In this document: positions 19,799 through 29,132 of the stretch, one piece after another
Position numbering within the stretch: position 1 is the first letter of the stretch
Layout of the letters: every line of letters starts with the position of its first letter
The notes under the pieces: generated by a model
What the model was told of the DNA's origin: nothing
Databases searched by the model: none
The model's input: only the letters and a program-made list of their open reading frames with translations
Made by a program: the position numbers and the translations under genes
Source of the DNA: an uncultured Eggerthellaceae bacterium
GTDB taxonomy: Bacteria > Actinomycetota > Coriobacteriia > Coriobacteriales > Eggerthellaceae
DNA: 47,934 bases
NCBI GenBank assembly: GCA_934668515.1
Contig: CAKUNS010000012.1
Location: forward strand, 1 to 47,934
Reading direction: 5' to 3'

Positions 19799-20977
19799 CT
19801 ATTCGAACACGACCATGTCGTCGCGATGAATCAAGGGTGTTTCCGCAAGATCAGCGAGGATGCGGTTTCCCGCAAGCTCGCTGTGGGTTTTTCCAATGGC
19901 CAGCTCGACACGATCGCGCTCTGCGGAAACAAGACCGCGTGCGAACAAATAGCCATCAGAATCGAGAATGTCCACGACATCGCCCGTATCGAAAGAGCCT
20001 TCGACACCGGCAACGCCAACAGTCAAAAGAGAGCTTCCCTGCTTTACCAACGCGTGCTTCGCACCGTCGTCCACAGTGATCTTGCCTCGTGCCGAATCGC
20101 CCAGGGCGATCCAAAGTTTACGCGGGGTGATCTCGTGCGCAAGATGCGCTGCTGGGAAAAACGTGCCGACATCCTTGCCAAACGCGGCGTCAACGATGGC
20201 GTCTTCGCGGTCGCCCGAGCAAATGACCAGAGGAATGCCCGCAACGGCCAATGCACGCGCCGCACGGATCTTCGTGACCATGCCGCCCGAACCAACGGAG
20301 GAGCCAGCGGCCCCCGCTGCCGCGATGATGCCTTTATCGATATGGTCGACAACGGGAACGAGCTTCGCCGTGGGGCACTCGTTCGGGTTGGCATCATAGA
20401 AGCCATCGATGTCGGACAAGATGATGTCCAGATCGGCCTTGATCAAACACGACACCAACGCAGAGAGGGTGTCGTTGTCGCCGAACTTGATCTGCTCGAC
20501 CGAAACGGTGTCGTTCTCGTTGACGATTGGAACGATGCCCAACTCAAGAAGCCTATTCAAAGTGTCACGCGCGTGAAGGTAAGCCGTACGATCGGCAGTG
20601 TCGCGACGCGTGAGCAAGACCAACGAAGTGACGAGGTCGAACTCGGCAAAGGCTTGCGCATAGGCAGCCGCAAGCTCGCCCTGGCCGACCGACGCAGCGG
20701 CCTGCAAAGAGGGCATGTCCGTAGGACGCTTGTCGATTCCGAGTTTGTTCAGCCCGACAGCTATGGCTCCTGATGTGACGATAACGGCGCCCCAACCCGC
20801 TTGACGAACACGCGCGATTTGGCTTGCAAGCGCACGCAGGTAATCGATATCGGCCGAACCATCCGCACGCGTAAGCGTAGATGAACCGATTTTCACCACC
20901 AGCTTGCGCTTAGGCGCCGCGAAGCTCGTGGCAACGCCTTCGTTAACGATAGTTGAATTCCCCGCGAAAGACGCCAT
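19799..20977 (-). CDS. proB: Glutamate 5-kinase with PUA domain
   Basis: A 392-residue kinase for the first, normally proline-inhibited step of proline synthesis. The amino-acid kinase domain starts at KLVVKIGSSTLTRADG and includes VNENDTVSVEQIKFGDNDTLSALV. The C-terminal PUA domain starts near KITVDDGAKHAL. The first 22 residues extend beyond the usual start. The gene begins two bases after the obgE stop, which ties it to that transcript. Confidence 0.97.
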   Translation of the reverse strand: MASFAGNSTIVNEGVATSFAAPKRKLVVKIGSSTLTRADGSADIDYLRALASQIARVRQAGWGAVIVTSGAIAVGLNKLGIDKRPTDMPSLQAAASVGQGELAAAYAQAFAEFDLVTSLVLLTRRDTADRTAYLHARDTLNRLLELGIVPIVNENDTVSVEQIKFGDNDTLSALVSCLIKADLDIILSDIDGFYDANPNECPTAKLVPVVDHIDKGIIAAAGAAGSSVGSGGMVTKIRAARALAVAGIPLVICSGDREDAIVDAAFGKDVGTFFPAAHLAHEITPRKLWIALGDSARGKITVDDGAKHALVKQGSSLLTVGVAGVEGSFDTGDVVDILDSDGYLFARGLVSAERDRVELAIGKTHSELAGNRILADLAETPLIHRDDMVVFE

Positions 20978-20979
20978 GA

Positions 20980-22398
20980 CTAGATATCCATCTTCGCATC
21001 GAGTTCATCGAACTCGTCATCGGCCATACGCGCGCTCTCAAACTCAAAAGCGCGACCGACGATACGGATCTCGTCGCCGTCACGTGCGCCCGCCTTCTCA
21101 AGCGCCTCGTCGACGCCGCAGCGCTTCATACGATGCTGAAGGAACGAAACGGCCTCTTCGTTCTCCCAGTCGGTCTGAACGACCATGCGCTCGATGCGCG
21201 GGCCCTTGATACGGAAGACATGCTCGGAGAGACGCACGACCTCGAACCTGCGATCGCGCTGCTCGCGCTTGTGCTCCCAAACCTGACCGTACTCGATGGC
21301 GGCCTCGTCGCGCACGCGCGCTTCCTCGCGAAGCGTTTTAACTTTTGCAGCAATAGCCTGAATGAGAGAATCGACGCCTTTGCCCGTAAGCGCGCTGATG
21401 CGATAAAGCTTCGGATCGATGGGGCTGTCAGCGAACTCATCGCCACCGGCTGCGGCAATGGAGTCGGCCCGCACCATCTCGGCAAGCTTATCGGCGACCT
21501 CTTCGGTGCCGGGAACGTCGATTTTGTTGGCGACGACGATACGCGGACGAGCCGCAAGATCGTCGGCGTACAGAGCAAGCTCCTCGTTGATGACGCGGTA
21601 ATCCTCCAACGGATCGCGTCCCTCCCAATCGCCGGTAAGATCGACGACATGCACGATAAGGGCCGTGCGCTCGATATGGCGAAGGAACTCGTGACCCAAA
21701 CCCTTGCCTTCGTGAGCACCCTCGATAAGGCCGGGAATGTCAGCAACGACGAAGCTGGAGTCGTCGCTTGCGCGAACGACGCCAAGATTAGGGACGAGCG
21801 TGGTGAAGGGATAGTCGGCGATCTTAGGACGAGCGGCCGAGATCTTGGAGATCAAGGAGCTTTTACCCGCAGAAGGCATGCCAACCAAGGCAGCGTCGGC
21901 CATAAGCTTCATCTCGAGCTCGATCCAGCCCTCTTGAGCAGGTTCGCCAAGCTCTGCGAAAGCCGGAGCGCGACGGGTAGACGTGACGAAATGGATGTTG
22001 CCACGACCGCCAACGCCGCCCGACATCACCGTGACGCGCTCGCCGTCATGCGTGAGATCGGCGATAAGCTCGCCGGACTCCTTGGTTTCCTCGCTGTACT
22101 CGCGCACAACCGTGCCAACGGGAACCTTCAAGACCAGGTCCTTGCCCGTGGCGCCATGCATGCGGCTACCCCTTCCATGGGTGCCGCGCTCGGCTTTGAA
22201 ATGATGCTTGAAGCGATACTCGATAAGCGACGAGATGCTGCCGTCGGCTTCGACGACCACGTTTCCGCCGTGACCGCCGTCGCCGCCGTCGGGACCGCCC
22301 TTCGGCACATGAGCTTCTCGGCGGAAGGACATGCAGCCAGCGCCGCCGTCGCCCGCTTTCACGTGGATATGAACCTTGTCTACGAATTGAGATGCCAT
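20980..22398 (-). CDS. obgE: GTPase ObgE/CgtA
   Basis: A 472-residue ribosome-associated GTPase. The N-terminal Obg fold is glycine-rich (KAGDGGAGCMSFRREAHVPKG), the G domain shows GMPSAGKSSLI, DIPGLIEGAHEGKGLG and ANKIDVPG, and a C-terminal OCT-type domain follows. I start at MASQFVDK because an AAGGA site lies 6 bases upstream; the frame is open 45 bases further but without such a site. It is separated from rpmA by a terminator, so obgE likely has its own promoter or relies on read-through. Confidence 0.97.
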   Translation of the reverse strand: MASQFVDKVHIHVKAGDGGAGCMSFRREAHVPKGGPDGGDGGHGGNVVVEADGSISSLIEYRFKHHFKAERGTHGRGSRMHGATGKDLVLKVPVGTVVREYSEETKESGELIADLTHDGERVTVMSGGVGGRGNIHFVTSTRRAPAFAELGEPAQEGWIELEMKLMADAALVGMPSAGKSSLISKISAARPKIADYPFTTLVPNLGVVRASDDSSFVVADIPGLIEGAHEGKGLGHEFLRHIERTALIVHVVDLTGDWEGRDPLEDYRVINEELALYADDLAARPRIVVANKIDVPGTEEVADKLAEMVRADSIAAAGGDEFADSPIDPKLYRISALTGKGVDSLIQAIAAKVKTLREEARVRDEAAIEYGQVWEHKREQRDRRFEVVRLSEHVFRIKGPRIERMVVQTDWENEEAVSFLQHRMKRCGVDEALEKAGARDGDEIRIVGRAFEFESARMADDEFDELDAKMDI

Positions 22399-22471
22399 GT
22401 CGTTCCTTGAGGTTGAGGGGGGGCAGGCGGCATGCGCCATCACCCGCGTTGTCGTTTTCTGGAATTGTATA

Positions 22472-22504
22472 AGAAAAGCGCCCCCAGGTTGCCCTGGAGG
22501 CGCT
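22472..22504 (-). terminator. Terminator between rpmA and obgE
   Basis: An approximately 12-bp stem (22477-22488 with 22493-22504, one mismatch or wobble) around a 4-base loop is followed on the minus strand by TTTTCTT. It closes the rplU-rpmA transcript. Confidence 0.8.
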
Positions 22505-22549
22505 CATGCGAACAAGCTTAACGCAATAAAGCGTTGCTATCGCCGAAGC

Positions 22550-22813
22550 TTAAGCCTCGGTGGTCTCGAGCGGCTCGACGTGCACGCGGCGCTTCTCGCC
22601 CCTGGTGAACACGACGTGACCCTCGCAAAGGGCGAACAGGGTGTCGTCCTTGCCACGACCGACGTTGTTGCCGGGGTGGAAATGGGTGCCGTTCTGACGA
22701 ACGATGATCATACCGGTCTTCACGTACTCGCCGGCGAACTTCTTAACGCCAAGTCGCTGTGCGTGGGAATCGCGACCGTTACGGCTGGAACCAAGACCCT
22801 TCTTGTGTGCCAT
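22550..22813 (-). CDS. rpmA: 50S ribosomal protein L27
   Basis: An 87-residue protein starting MAHKKGLGSSRNGRDSHAQR, the universal L27 N-terminus that reaches toward the peptidyl transferase centre. It has no cleavable Firmicutes-type leader before MAHKKG. The ATG lies 20 bases after rplU. Confidence 0.98.
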   Translation of the reverse strand: MAHKKGLGSSRNGRDSHAQRLGVKKFAGEYVKTGMIIVRQNGTHFHPGNNVGRGKDDTLFALCEGHVVFTRGEKRRVHVEPLETTEA

Positions 22814-22833
22814 TGAAATTCCCTCCTTTTATA

Positions 22834-23184
22834 CTACTCGGCGTCGTTGGACGCGGACTTCTTTGCAGGTGCAGTCTCGCCGCCGACAGAGACGACGCGA
22901 ATGCGGGTGAGCTGCTGGCGATGGCCGTTGAGCTTCTTGTAGTTCTTGCGCTTCTTGAACTTGAAGACGAGCTGCTTCTTGCCCTTGAACTGCTCGAGAA
23001 CGACAGCCTCGACCTTGGTTGCAGCGGCCTTCTCGGGATCAGCCTCGACCTTGTCGCCATCGACAACGCAGATGACGGGAAGCTCGACCGTGTCGCCGGC
23101 TGCGGCGTCAAGCTTCTCGATTGCCAGGACAGTGCCCGGAGCAACCTTGTACTGCTTGCCGCCCGTTTTCACGATTGCGTACAT
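22834..23184 (-). CDS. rplU: 50S ribosomal protein L21
   Basis: A 116-residue L21 starting MYAIVKTGGKQYKVAPGTV, with the basic FKFKKRKNYKKLNGHRQQLT segment that contacts 23S rRNA and an Ala/Lys/Ser-rich tail of about 18 residues. A GGAG lies about 7 bases before the ATG. It is first in its operon with rpmA. Confidence 0.98.
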   Translation of the reverse strand: MYAIVKTGGKQYKVAPGTVLAIEKLDAAAGDTVELPVICVVDGDKVEADPEKAAATKVEAVVLEQFKGKKQLVFKFKKRKNYKKLNGHRQQLTRIRVVSVGGETAPAKKSASNDAE

Positions 23185-23326
23185 ATTTCTTTACTCCTAC
23201 TGATCGAAATAACTGCATGCGATAACTTTGGAGCGCGACTGTTGCAAGTTGGAAACCAATCATATGCACTGTCTGCGCGTATCATCGCACTTATTCCTAG
23301 CCGCATCTAAAAATGCAGCGTAGGTT

Positions 23327-23355
23327 ATATTACCACTCCCCCGCTTGACATCCAA
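23327..23355 (-). promoter_or_regulatory. Promoter of rplU-rpmA
   Basis: On the minus strand, TTGGAT (23350-23355) and TAATAT (23327-23332) are exactly 17 bases apart. This leaves a leader of about 135 bases before the rplU ATG, long enough to hold the structured leaders often used for ribosomal protein autoregulation, though I could not identify a known one. Confidence 0.6.
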
Positions 23356-23412
23356 GAGAAGGGTGTGTGTTTTTTGTTACCCCCTCACAAAGGCAAGCAA
23401 TCCGTCAAGCGG

Positions 23413-26166
23413 TTAATGGGCCTCGGCCCACGTTTTCGCATGCTGGACGTCGGCGATAAGCGGAACACGGAGCTGAGCCACGTTCTCCATAACGTCCTTC
23501 ACCATCGCCGTCAGACGATCGACCTCGGCGGGCGGGCACGAAAAATCGAGTTCGTCGTGCACCTGCACCATGAGCTTCGCCGCGAACCCTTCGTCAATCA
23601 AGCGTTTCTGGACTTCGGTCATCGCCATCTTGATGATATCCGCCGCCGAACCCTGCATGGGATGGTTCATGGCCGTACGTTCGCCAAACGCACGCTGCAT
23701 CTTATTCGTGGCTTTAAGCTCGTCGATGTGGCGCTTTCGCCCGAACATCGTCTCGGCGAAACCGGTCTCCTTAGCTTGGGCGACGGTTTCGTCAAGGTAG
23801 TCGCGCACGCGTGGATACGCCTCGTAATAGCGATCGATGAACTCCTGCGCCTCGCGCATGGAAATGCCCAGGCTCTGGCTTAGGCCGAACGCCTGCTGAC
23901 CGTAGACGATGCCGAAGTTAACCGCTTTGGCACGACTGCGCATTGCCGGCGTGACCTCGGAAACGGGAATGCCGAACACGCGCGCTGCCGTCTCGGCATG
24001 GAAGTCCTCGCCGGTCTTGAACGCCGCGATCAAACCCGGGTCCTCAGACAGATGAGCCAAAAGACGCAGCTCGATCTGCGAGTAGTCGGCCGAGACGAAC
24101 AGGTCGTCTTCGCCGATTCCGCCGAAGCACGCACGGATCTTGCGTCCATACTCGGTACGCACGGGGATGTTCTGCAGATTGGGGTCGGACGAGCTCAAGC
24201 GGCCTGTGGTGGTCACGGTCTCGTTGAACGTGGTATGAACCCGACCGTCGCCATACGACGCTGCCAATCGCGGAAGTGCATCGATATAGGTGGACTTGAT
24301 CTTGGCGTACTCGCGATACTTCAGGACAAGAGCGGCGATCTCGTGATCGTCAGCCAACTTGCCGAGAACCTTTGCGTCGGTGGAATAGCCGCTACGCGTC
24401 TTCTTGCCGTGCGGCAAACCCATTACCTCGAACAAGATATGGGAAAGCTGCTTGGGTGAATCGACATTGAATTCCTCGCCCGCAAGCTCCCAAATGCGAG
24501 AACGCAGGGAATCGATCTCGACCTGAGCTTCGGCGCCAAGATTGGCAAGTTGTTCCTTGTCGATGGGCATGCCGCAGCGCTCCATGATGGAAAGCGTCGC
24601 AACAAGCGGCAAGTCGATATCGAAGAAGACGCCTGCGCTGCCGTCATCCTGAAGTTTCTTAACAAGGGTCTCGACGAGCGTCAACGCAACCTGAGCCTCA
24701 AGCTTTGCGGCTTCAACGCCGTCTTTTGATTCGGGAAGCGACTTGTCGAGATACTTCTCGCACAGGTGAGCCGCCGAGAAGTCACCGTCAGATGACCTGA
24801 GCACATACGCGGCAAGGCCTGCGTCGATCGCACGCGCGGGGGCATCGCCCAAATTCTCGCTGCGCGAAACGCATGCGATGAGGTCGGACTCGCCCACAAG
24901 CGCGCTGTCGGCGGAGTCTTTCGGGAAAACCCGCTCGAAAGCGGACTTAACATCAAGGGCGGCGAAAGAGCCCTCCTTCACAATGCGAGCAAATGCGCCT
25001 CGAGCGTCGTCGCCCGAAACAACGGCGACGCACGGCTCGTCCGCCTCCCCACCATGCAACGTCGAAACCACCAGCGTGAGGTCGTCTTCAAACAAGGACG
25101 CCTGATCGGACTGCGCGAAGGCAACGCCAAGTCGATCGCCTGATGCAATGCATCCGTCAATAAGCTCGAAGGCATCGAAGTCGGCTTCCGGCCAAGCTTC
25201 GAACGCTTCACCTGCGGCATACGACGCGAAACCGTCGCCGCCCACCACCTTGTTCAGACGCTCAAGGTGGGCATTGAAATGAATGGCGCCGAACGCCTTC
25301 GCCACTCGCTCGGGGTCGAAGTCGGGGAAACGAACCTCATCGACATCAAGCGGGAAATCCAAGTCGCGAACGATGGTTGCGATCTTGCGCGAAAGGAACG
25401 CCAGCTCCTTGTTGTCCCTGACATTCTCGAGCTGCTTGCCCCTCAACTTATCGAGGTTCTCGTACAGGCCCTCCATCGAGCCATAGGCCTGGAGGAACTT
25501 CGTGGCGGTTTTCTGGCCAACGCCGGGAACACCAGGGATGTTGTCGGAGGCGTCGCCCATCAAACCCAGATAGTCGGGGATTTGCTCGGGCGTGACGCCG
25601 TACTTCTCGTAAACGCCCGCGGGGTCGTAGATGACGACGTCGGAGATACCCTTCTTCGTGTTGACGATGAAAGTAAGGTCGCTGGCCAGCTGACAGGCGT
25701 CCTTATCACCCGTCACCAGCAGCGTGCGGTAGCCGTGAGCCTCGTTGCGCGCGGCAACGGTACCCAAAATGTCATCGCCCTCCCAGCCTTTCACCTTGAC
25801 AACCGGGATGTTCATGGATTCAAGCAAGCTTTCGATCAGGGGAAACTGAACGCGAAGCTCGTCGTCCATAGGAGGACGTTGGGCTTTGTACTGCTCAAGG
25901 GCCTCGATACGGAACTGGGGTTTGCCCGCGTCGAACGCGCAAACGATGCCATCGGGGCGTGAAACCTCGATGAATTTCAGCAGCATGGACATGAATCCGA
26001 ATACCGCGTTGGTGGGCGTGCCGTCGGGTGCGTTCATACTGGGCGGAACCGCATGATACGCGCGATGCATGAGCGAATTGCCGTCGATGACGGCGATCGT
26101 CTTGGTTGCGGGGGCGTCGGTCGAAGAGACCTCGGCAACCTGCGACGGAGCGTCTTTTTCGAGCAT
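23413..26166 (-). CDS. polA: DNA polymerase I
   Basis: A 917-residue polymerase for Okazaki fragment processing and repair. The N-terminal flap nuclease domain starts at VIDGNSLMHRAYHA and includes TNAVFGFMSMLLKF and GLMGDASDNIPGVPGVG. The polymerase domain has motif A (VSADYSQIELRLLAHLS), motif B (RAKAVNFGIVYGQQAFGLS) and motif C (VQVHDELDF). The middle 3'-5' exonuclease region shows no DxE-type metal site, so proofreading is probably lost. I place the start at MLEKDAPSQ because GGAAGGAAG lies 7 bases upstream; the frame is open 51 codons further but without family similarity. Confidence 0.97.
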   Translation of the reverse strand: MLEKDAPSQVAEVSSTDAPATKTIAVIDGNSLMHRAYHAVPPSMNAPDGTPTNAVFGFMSMLLKFIEVSRPDGIVCAFDAGKPQFRIEALEQYKAQRPPMDDELRVQFPLIESLLESMNIPVVKVKGWEGDDILGTVAARNEAHGYRTLLVTGDKDACQLASDLTFIVNTKKGISDVVIYDPAGVYEKYGVTPEQIPDYLGLMGDASDNIPGVPGVGQKTATKFLQAYGSMEGLYENLDKLRGKQLENVRDNKELAFLSRKIATIVRDLDFPLDVDEVRFPDFDPERVAKAFGAIHFNAHLERLNKVVGGDGFASYAAGEAFEAWPEADFDAFELIDGCIASGDRLGVAFAQSDQASLFEDDLTLVVSTLHGGEADEPCVAVVSGDDARGAFARIVKEGSFAALDVKSAFERVFPKDSADSALVGESDLIACVSRSENLGDAPARAIDAGLAAYVLRSSDGDFSAAHLCEKYLDKSLPESKDGVEAAKLEAQVALTLVETLVKKLQDDGSAGVFFDIDLPLVATLSIMERCGMPIDKEQLANLGAEAQVEIDSLRSRIWELAGEEFNVDSPKQLSHILFEVMGLPHGKKTRSGYSTDAKVLGKLADDHEIAALVLKYREYAKIKSTYIDALPRLAASYGDGRVHTTFNETVTTTGRLSSSDPNLQNIPVRTEYGRKIRACFGGIGEDDLFVSADYSQIELRLLAHLSEDPGLIAAFKTGEDFHAETAARVFGIPVSEVTPAMRSRAKAVNFGIVYGQQAFGLSQSLGISMREAQEFIDRYYEAYPRVRDYLDETVAQAKETGFAETMFGRKRHIDELKATNKMQRAFGERTAMNHPMQGSAADIIKMAMTEVQKRLIDEGFAAKLMVQVHDELDFSCPPAEVDRLTAMVKDVMENVAQLRVPLIADVQHAKTWAEAH

Positions 26167-26287
26167 GACGTGGCTTCCTTCCACACGAAGGCGACAACGA
26201 CGCACGCGCCGCTTCGCCATTGGTTTCTTCAGTAAGTGTAGCCCAGGGCAAGGCAACCCCAACAAACCCGCCGGGCGATTCCAGGAA

Positions 26288-27019
26288 CTAAATAAGGTTG
26301 ATGACACCCGCGACGCCAAGCATCACGTACACGGCACGCTCAACCAGATTGTGATCGAGCACGCGAACAAGCTTGCCCGCGACAAGGCCGCCAACGAATA
26401 TGCCGGCAACACCAACCAAAGCCGCAGGAACGACCTCGACGGTAAGAACGCCCGTCGCCACGCGGAACACCGTATAGTACACATTCGCAAACGCGAAGTA
26501 CGTCTGGATTGCCGCAAGATACGACGGGTGATCACGCGTAGCCGCCATGAAGTAGACGACCATCAGCGGACCGCCTACGCCGAACATGCCGTCGCATGCG
26601 CCCGACGTTGCCACGCAAACGATGCCGGCAAGAAGCCCAAGCGGGTGCCCGTGCGGCGTATCTTTCTTGATGAACAGGTAGTAAATGCACAGCACGATGA
26701 AAAAGACGCCGAGCGCCTTCTTGGCAATAACGCCGTCGATGGAGGTCGAAAGCGAAATCACGATGCTGGCAACGATAACGGTGACAAGAATAGGTCGAAA
26801 CAGAAGCTTGCGGTCGAGGTGCTTTCGGTACATGACCGCCATCTGAAGATTAAGTCCAAGGCAAATGATGGACGATATGCCCGCGGCAACGGGCATGCTG
26901 AACACGTACGGCAAGACCATCATCACGCAGATAGCGCCGCCGAAACCAGTAGTGCCCTGCACCACGCCGGCGATAAGCGCGGAAACGCCGATTAACGCAA
27001 TAGCCTCCACGGGCGCCAT
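26288..27019 (-). CDS. TauE/SafE-family sulfite/anion exporter
   Basis: A 243-residue membrane protein with about eight hydrophobic segments and the paired family motifs GVVQGTTGFGGA (near residue 18) and GACDGMFGVGGPLM (near residue 150). The family moves sulfonates, sulfite or other small anions; the substrate is unknown. The ATG is preceded directly by GAAGG with no spacer, so translation may instead start at the GTG three codons later (27010), for which AAGG lies 9 bases upstream. It is flanked by polA and a terminator and is probably transcribed alone. Confidence 0.85.
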   Translation of the reverse strand: MAPVEAIALIGVSALIAGVVQGTTGFGGAICVMMVLPYVFSMPVAAGISSIICLGLNLQMAVMYRKHLDRKLLFRPILVTVIVASIVISLSTSIDGVIAKKALGVFFIVLCIYYLFIKKDTPHGHPLGLLAGIVCVATSGACDGMFGVGGPLMVVYFMAATRDHPSYLAAIQTYFAFANVYYTVFRVATGVLTVEVVPAALVGVAGIFVGGLVAGKLVRVLDHNLVERAVYVMLGVAGVINLI

Positions 27020-27070
27020 CCTTCAAATGCGGAAACGCTACATCCGACTGCCAACGGTTCTCGATGCGCA

Positions 27071-27110
27071 ATTCAAACGCCGTTCGAAACGAGCAAGTCG
27101 CTCGAACGGC
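27071..27110 (-). terminator. Probable terminator after the glnA-regulator pair
   Basis: A perfect 9-bp stem (27079-27087 with 27102-27110), with further pairing of GAGC and GCTC in the loop, is followed on the minus strand by GTTTGAATT. The T tract is poor, so this is only probable. Confidence 0.5.
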
Positions 27111-27119
27111 ATCCGTTCA

Positions 27120-27788
27120 TCACGCATTCCAAAGATACCCCACGCCGCGAACCGTTTCCAGACGCTCGGCAAGATCGGGGCCGAGCTTCGAGCGGATTCG
27201 CCTGACGTGAACGTCGACGGTGCGCGAACCGCCGTAATAGTCGAAGCCCCAAACGCGCTGAAGCAAGGCATCACGCGAGAACGTGCGGCCCGGGTGCTTC
27301 GCCAAGAACGAAAGCAGGGCGTACTCGAGGTAGGTGAAGTCGATAGGCTCGCCATTGATGGTGACCTGATACGTGGCAAGGTTGATGACCAGGCCGTCAA
27401 CCGAGATGCAGTCAAGCGCCGCAGGTTCTTCCTGCGAGGTCATCAGGCGCTTCACGCGCGCCGTGCATTCGGCGACGGATGCGCCGTGCATGACGAAATC
27501 GGAAGCCACCGTCGTCGGGAACTGCAGCGAGGGAAGCTCCTCCTCGTTCACGATCAGAAGAAGCGGCGCCGGCAGATCTTCGACCTGCTGAACCACCTGG
27601 CCAAGATAGGAGCGCGCATTCCCGCGAGCCTCGAAGATCACAAGCTCGGGGGCGACTTCGGCCGAAAGCAGCTTTCCCAGCTGAACGGTCGACCCCGCCG
27701 CAACATCGACGTTAAGAGCCGAAAGCACCTGCTGGAACCTGTGAGCGTTATCCAGGCTATCGGCTATGAAAACGACTTTCTTCCTCAT
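27120..27788 (-). CDS. OmpR-type regulator with atypical receiver, GlnR-like candidate
   Basis: A 222-residue protein with an N-terminal receiver-like domain (1-115) and a C-terminal winged helix (about 130-222: YQVTINGEPIDFTYLEYALLSFL, RTFSRDALLQRVWGF, RTVDVHVRRIRSKLG). The position that would carry the phosphorylated Asp after beta-strand 3 reads PELVIFEARGN, so Asp is replaced by Glu53, and the acidic pocket is reduced to a single Asp near residue 10. No histidine kinase is nearby. Actinobacterial GlnR regulators have this same design. The start abuts the glnA stop (TAAATG), so it is co-translated with glutamine synthetase. I infer a nitrogen regulator; the DNA target is not shown. Confidence 0.85.
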   Translation of the reverse strand: MRKKVVFIADSLDNAHRFQQVLSALNVDVAAGSTVQLGKLLSAEVAPELVIFEARGNARSYLGQVVQQVEDLPAPLLLIVNEEELPSLQFPTTVASDFVMHGASVAECTARVKRLMTSQEEPAALDCISVDGLVINLATYQVTINGEPIDFTYLEYALLSFLAKHPGRTFSRDALLQRVWGFDYYGGSRTVDVHVRRIRSKLGPDLAERLETVRGVGYLWNA

Positions 27789-29132
27789 TTACAACACCGC
27801 CAAATACCGCTCGAGTTCCCACTGGGAAACAGTGCCAAGGTAAGACGCCCACTCGGCCTTCTTCTCGGAGACCAAATAGGAGTGAATGTGCTCGCCAAGC
27901 GTCTCCTTCATGAGCTCGGAGTTCTCGAAAAGGGTGATCGCCTGGCCCAAATCTTCAGGCAGCTTGCTGAAGCCCCGACCGATCAGGCACGCGTCCGAAT
28001 GCTCGAACAAGTTGAGATCGTCGATGGAAGGCGGAAGCGGCAGGTCTTCTTCGATTCCCGCAAGACCGGCAGCCAGAATGACCGAGAACACCAGGTACGG
28101 ATTGGCAGCCGGATCAGGCAAGCGCATCTCGATGCGGCATGCTTCCTCGCGATTGGGTCGATAGCCGGGGATGCGCACCAAAGCCGAGCGATTGTTCTTG
28201 CCCCAGCTGATGAACGCCGGCGCTTCGCTACCCGATGCCAGTCGCTTATACGAATTCACATACTGATTCGTGACCAGGCAAAGTTCAGGAGTGTACTTCA
28301 AAATGCCCGCGATGAATTTCTTCGCCAAGGGTGTGAGGTTATACCCAAGCGGGTCGCTTGGGTCGAAGAACAGGTTGTTGCCATCGAGGTCTGACAGGCT
28401 TTGGTGAACGTGCATGCCGTTACCCGGAGCATCCGCCATGGGCTTCGGCATGAACGACGCATACACACCATGCTTGACGGCGATCTCCTTGACAACCAGC
28501 TTGTACGTCATGACCGCGTCGGCCATGGTGAAGGCGTCGGTGTAACGCAGGTCGATCTCGTGCTGGGAAGGGCCGTTCTCGTGATGCGAGTATTCGATAG
28601 GGATGCTCATGTTCTCAAGGGAAAGAACCGTGTCGCGACGCAAGTCGCTTGCCGAATCAAGGCTGGTCAGATCGAAGTACCCGCCATGGTCCAAAACCTC
28701 GGTACCTGCAGAATCCTTAAAGTAATAGTATTCAAGCTCGGGACCGACGTTGAAGATATAACCCATATCGGCGGCTTTCGTGACCATTCGTCGAAGCACG
28801 CTTCGCGGGTCGCCCTCAAAGGCGGTTCCGTCGGGGCGCTTGATCTCGCAGAACATGCGGGCAACCGCATTTGATTCAGGGCGCCAAGGAAGCACTTGGA
28901 ACGTGCTGGGGTCGGGGAACGCCAACATGTCCGATTCCTGCGTGGGCGAATAACCCGCGATGCAGCTGGCATCAAAGCCCATGCCGTCGGAAAACGCGTT
29001 TGCGATCTCGGACGGGCTTACGGCGAAGGACTTCATGTTCCCCAGCACATCGGTGAACCAGAAGCGAACGAAGTGAACGTCGCGGCTCTTGATGGTTTTC
29101 ATGACGAAATCTTGTTCGGGGGTCATAGCCAT
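27789..29132 (-). CDS. glnA: Glutamine synthetase, type I-alpha
   Basis: A 447-residue enzyme joining glutamate and ammonia. Signatures are VGPELEYYYF, NGPSQHEIDLRY, MPKPMADAPGNGMHVHQSL, the ATP-binding region NQYVNSYKRLASGSEAPAF and RMPDPAANPYL-like RLPDPAANPYL. The C-terminal region (NLFEHSDACLIG, then KKAEWASYLGTVSQWE) lacks the adenylylated tyrosine of I-beta enzymes and resembles the Bacillus-type I-alpha form, which is controlled by feedback and regulator proteins. I start at MAMTPEQ because GGAGGG lies 7 bases upstream; the frame opens five codons earlier. An unphosphorylatable OmpR-type regulator follows with no gap. Confidence 0.97.
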   Translation of the reverse strand: MAMTPEQDFVMKTIKSRDVHFVRFWFTDVLGNMKSFAVSPSEIANAFSDGMGFDASCIAGYSPTQESDMLAFPDPSTFQVLPWRPESNAVARMFCEIKRPDGTAFEGDPRSVLRRMVTKAADMGYIFNVGPELEYYYFKDSAGTEVLDHGGYFDLTSLDSASDLRRDTVLSLENMSIPIEYSHHENGPSQHEIDLRYTDAFTMADAVMTYKLVVKEIAVKHGVYASFMPKPMADAPGNGMHVHQSLSDLDGNNLFFDPSDPLGYNLTPLAKKFIAGILKYTPELCLVTNQYVNSYKRLASGSEAPAFISWGKNNRSALVRIPGYRPNREEACRIEMRLPDPAANPYLVFSVILAAGLAGIEEDLPLPPSIDDLNLFEHSDACLIGRGFSKLPEDLGQAITLFENSELMKETLGEHIHSYLVSEKKAEWASYLGTVSQWELERYLAVL

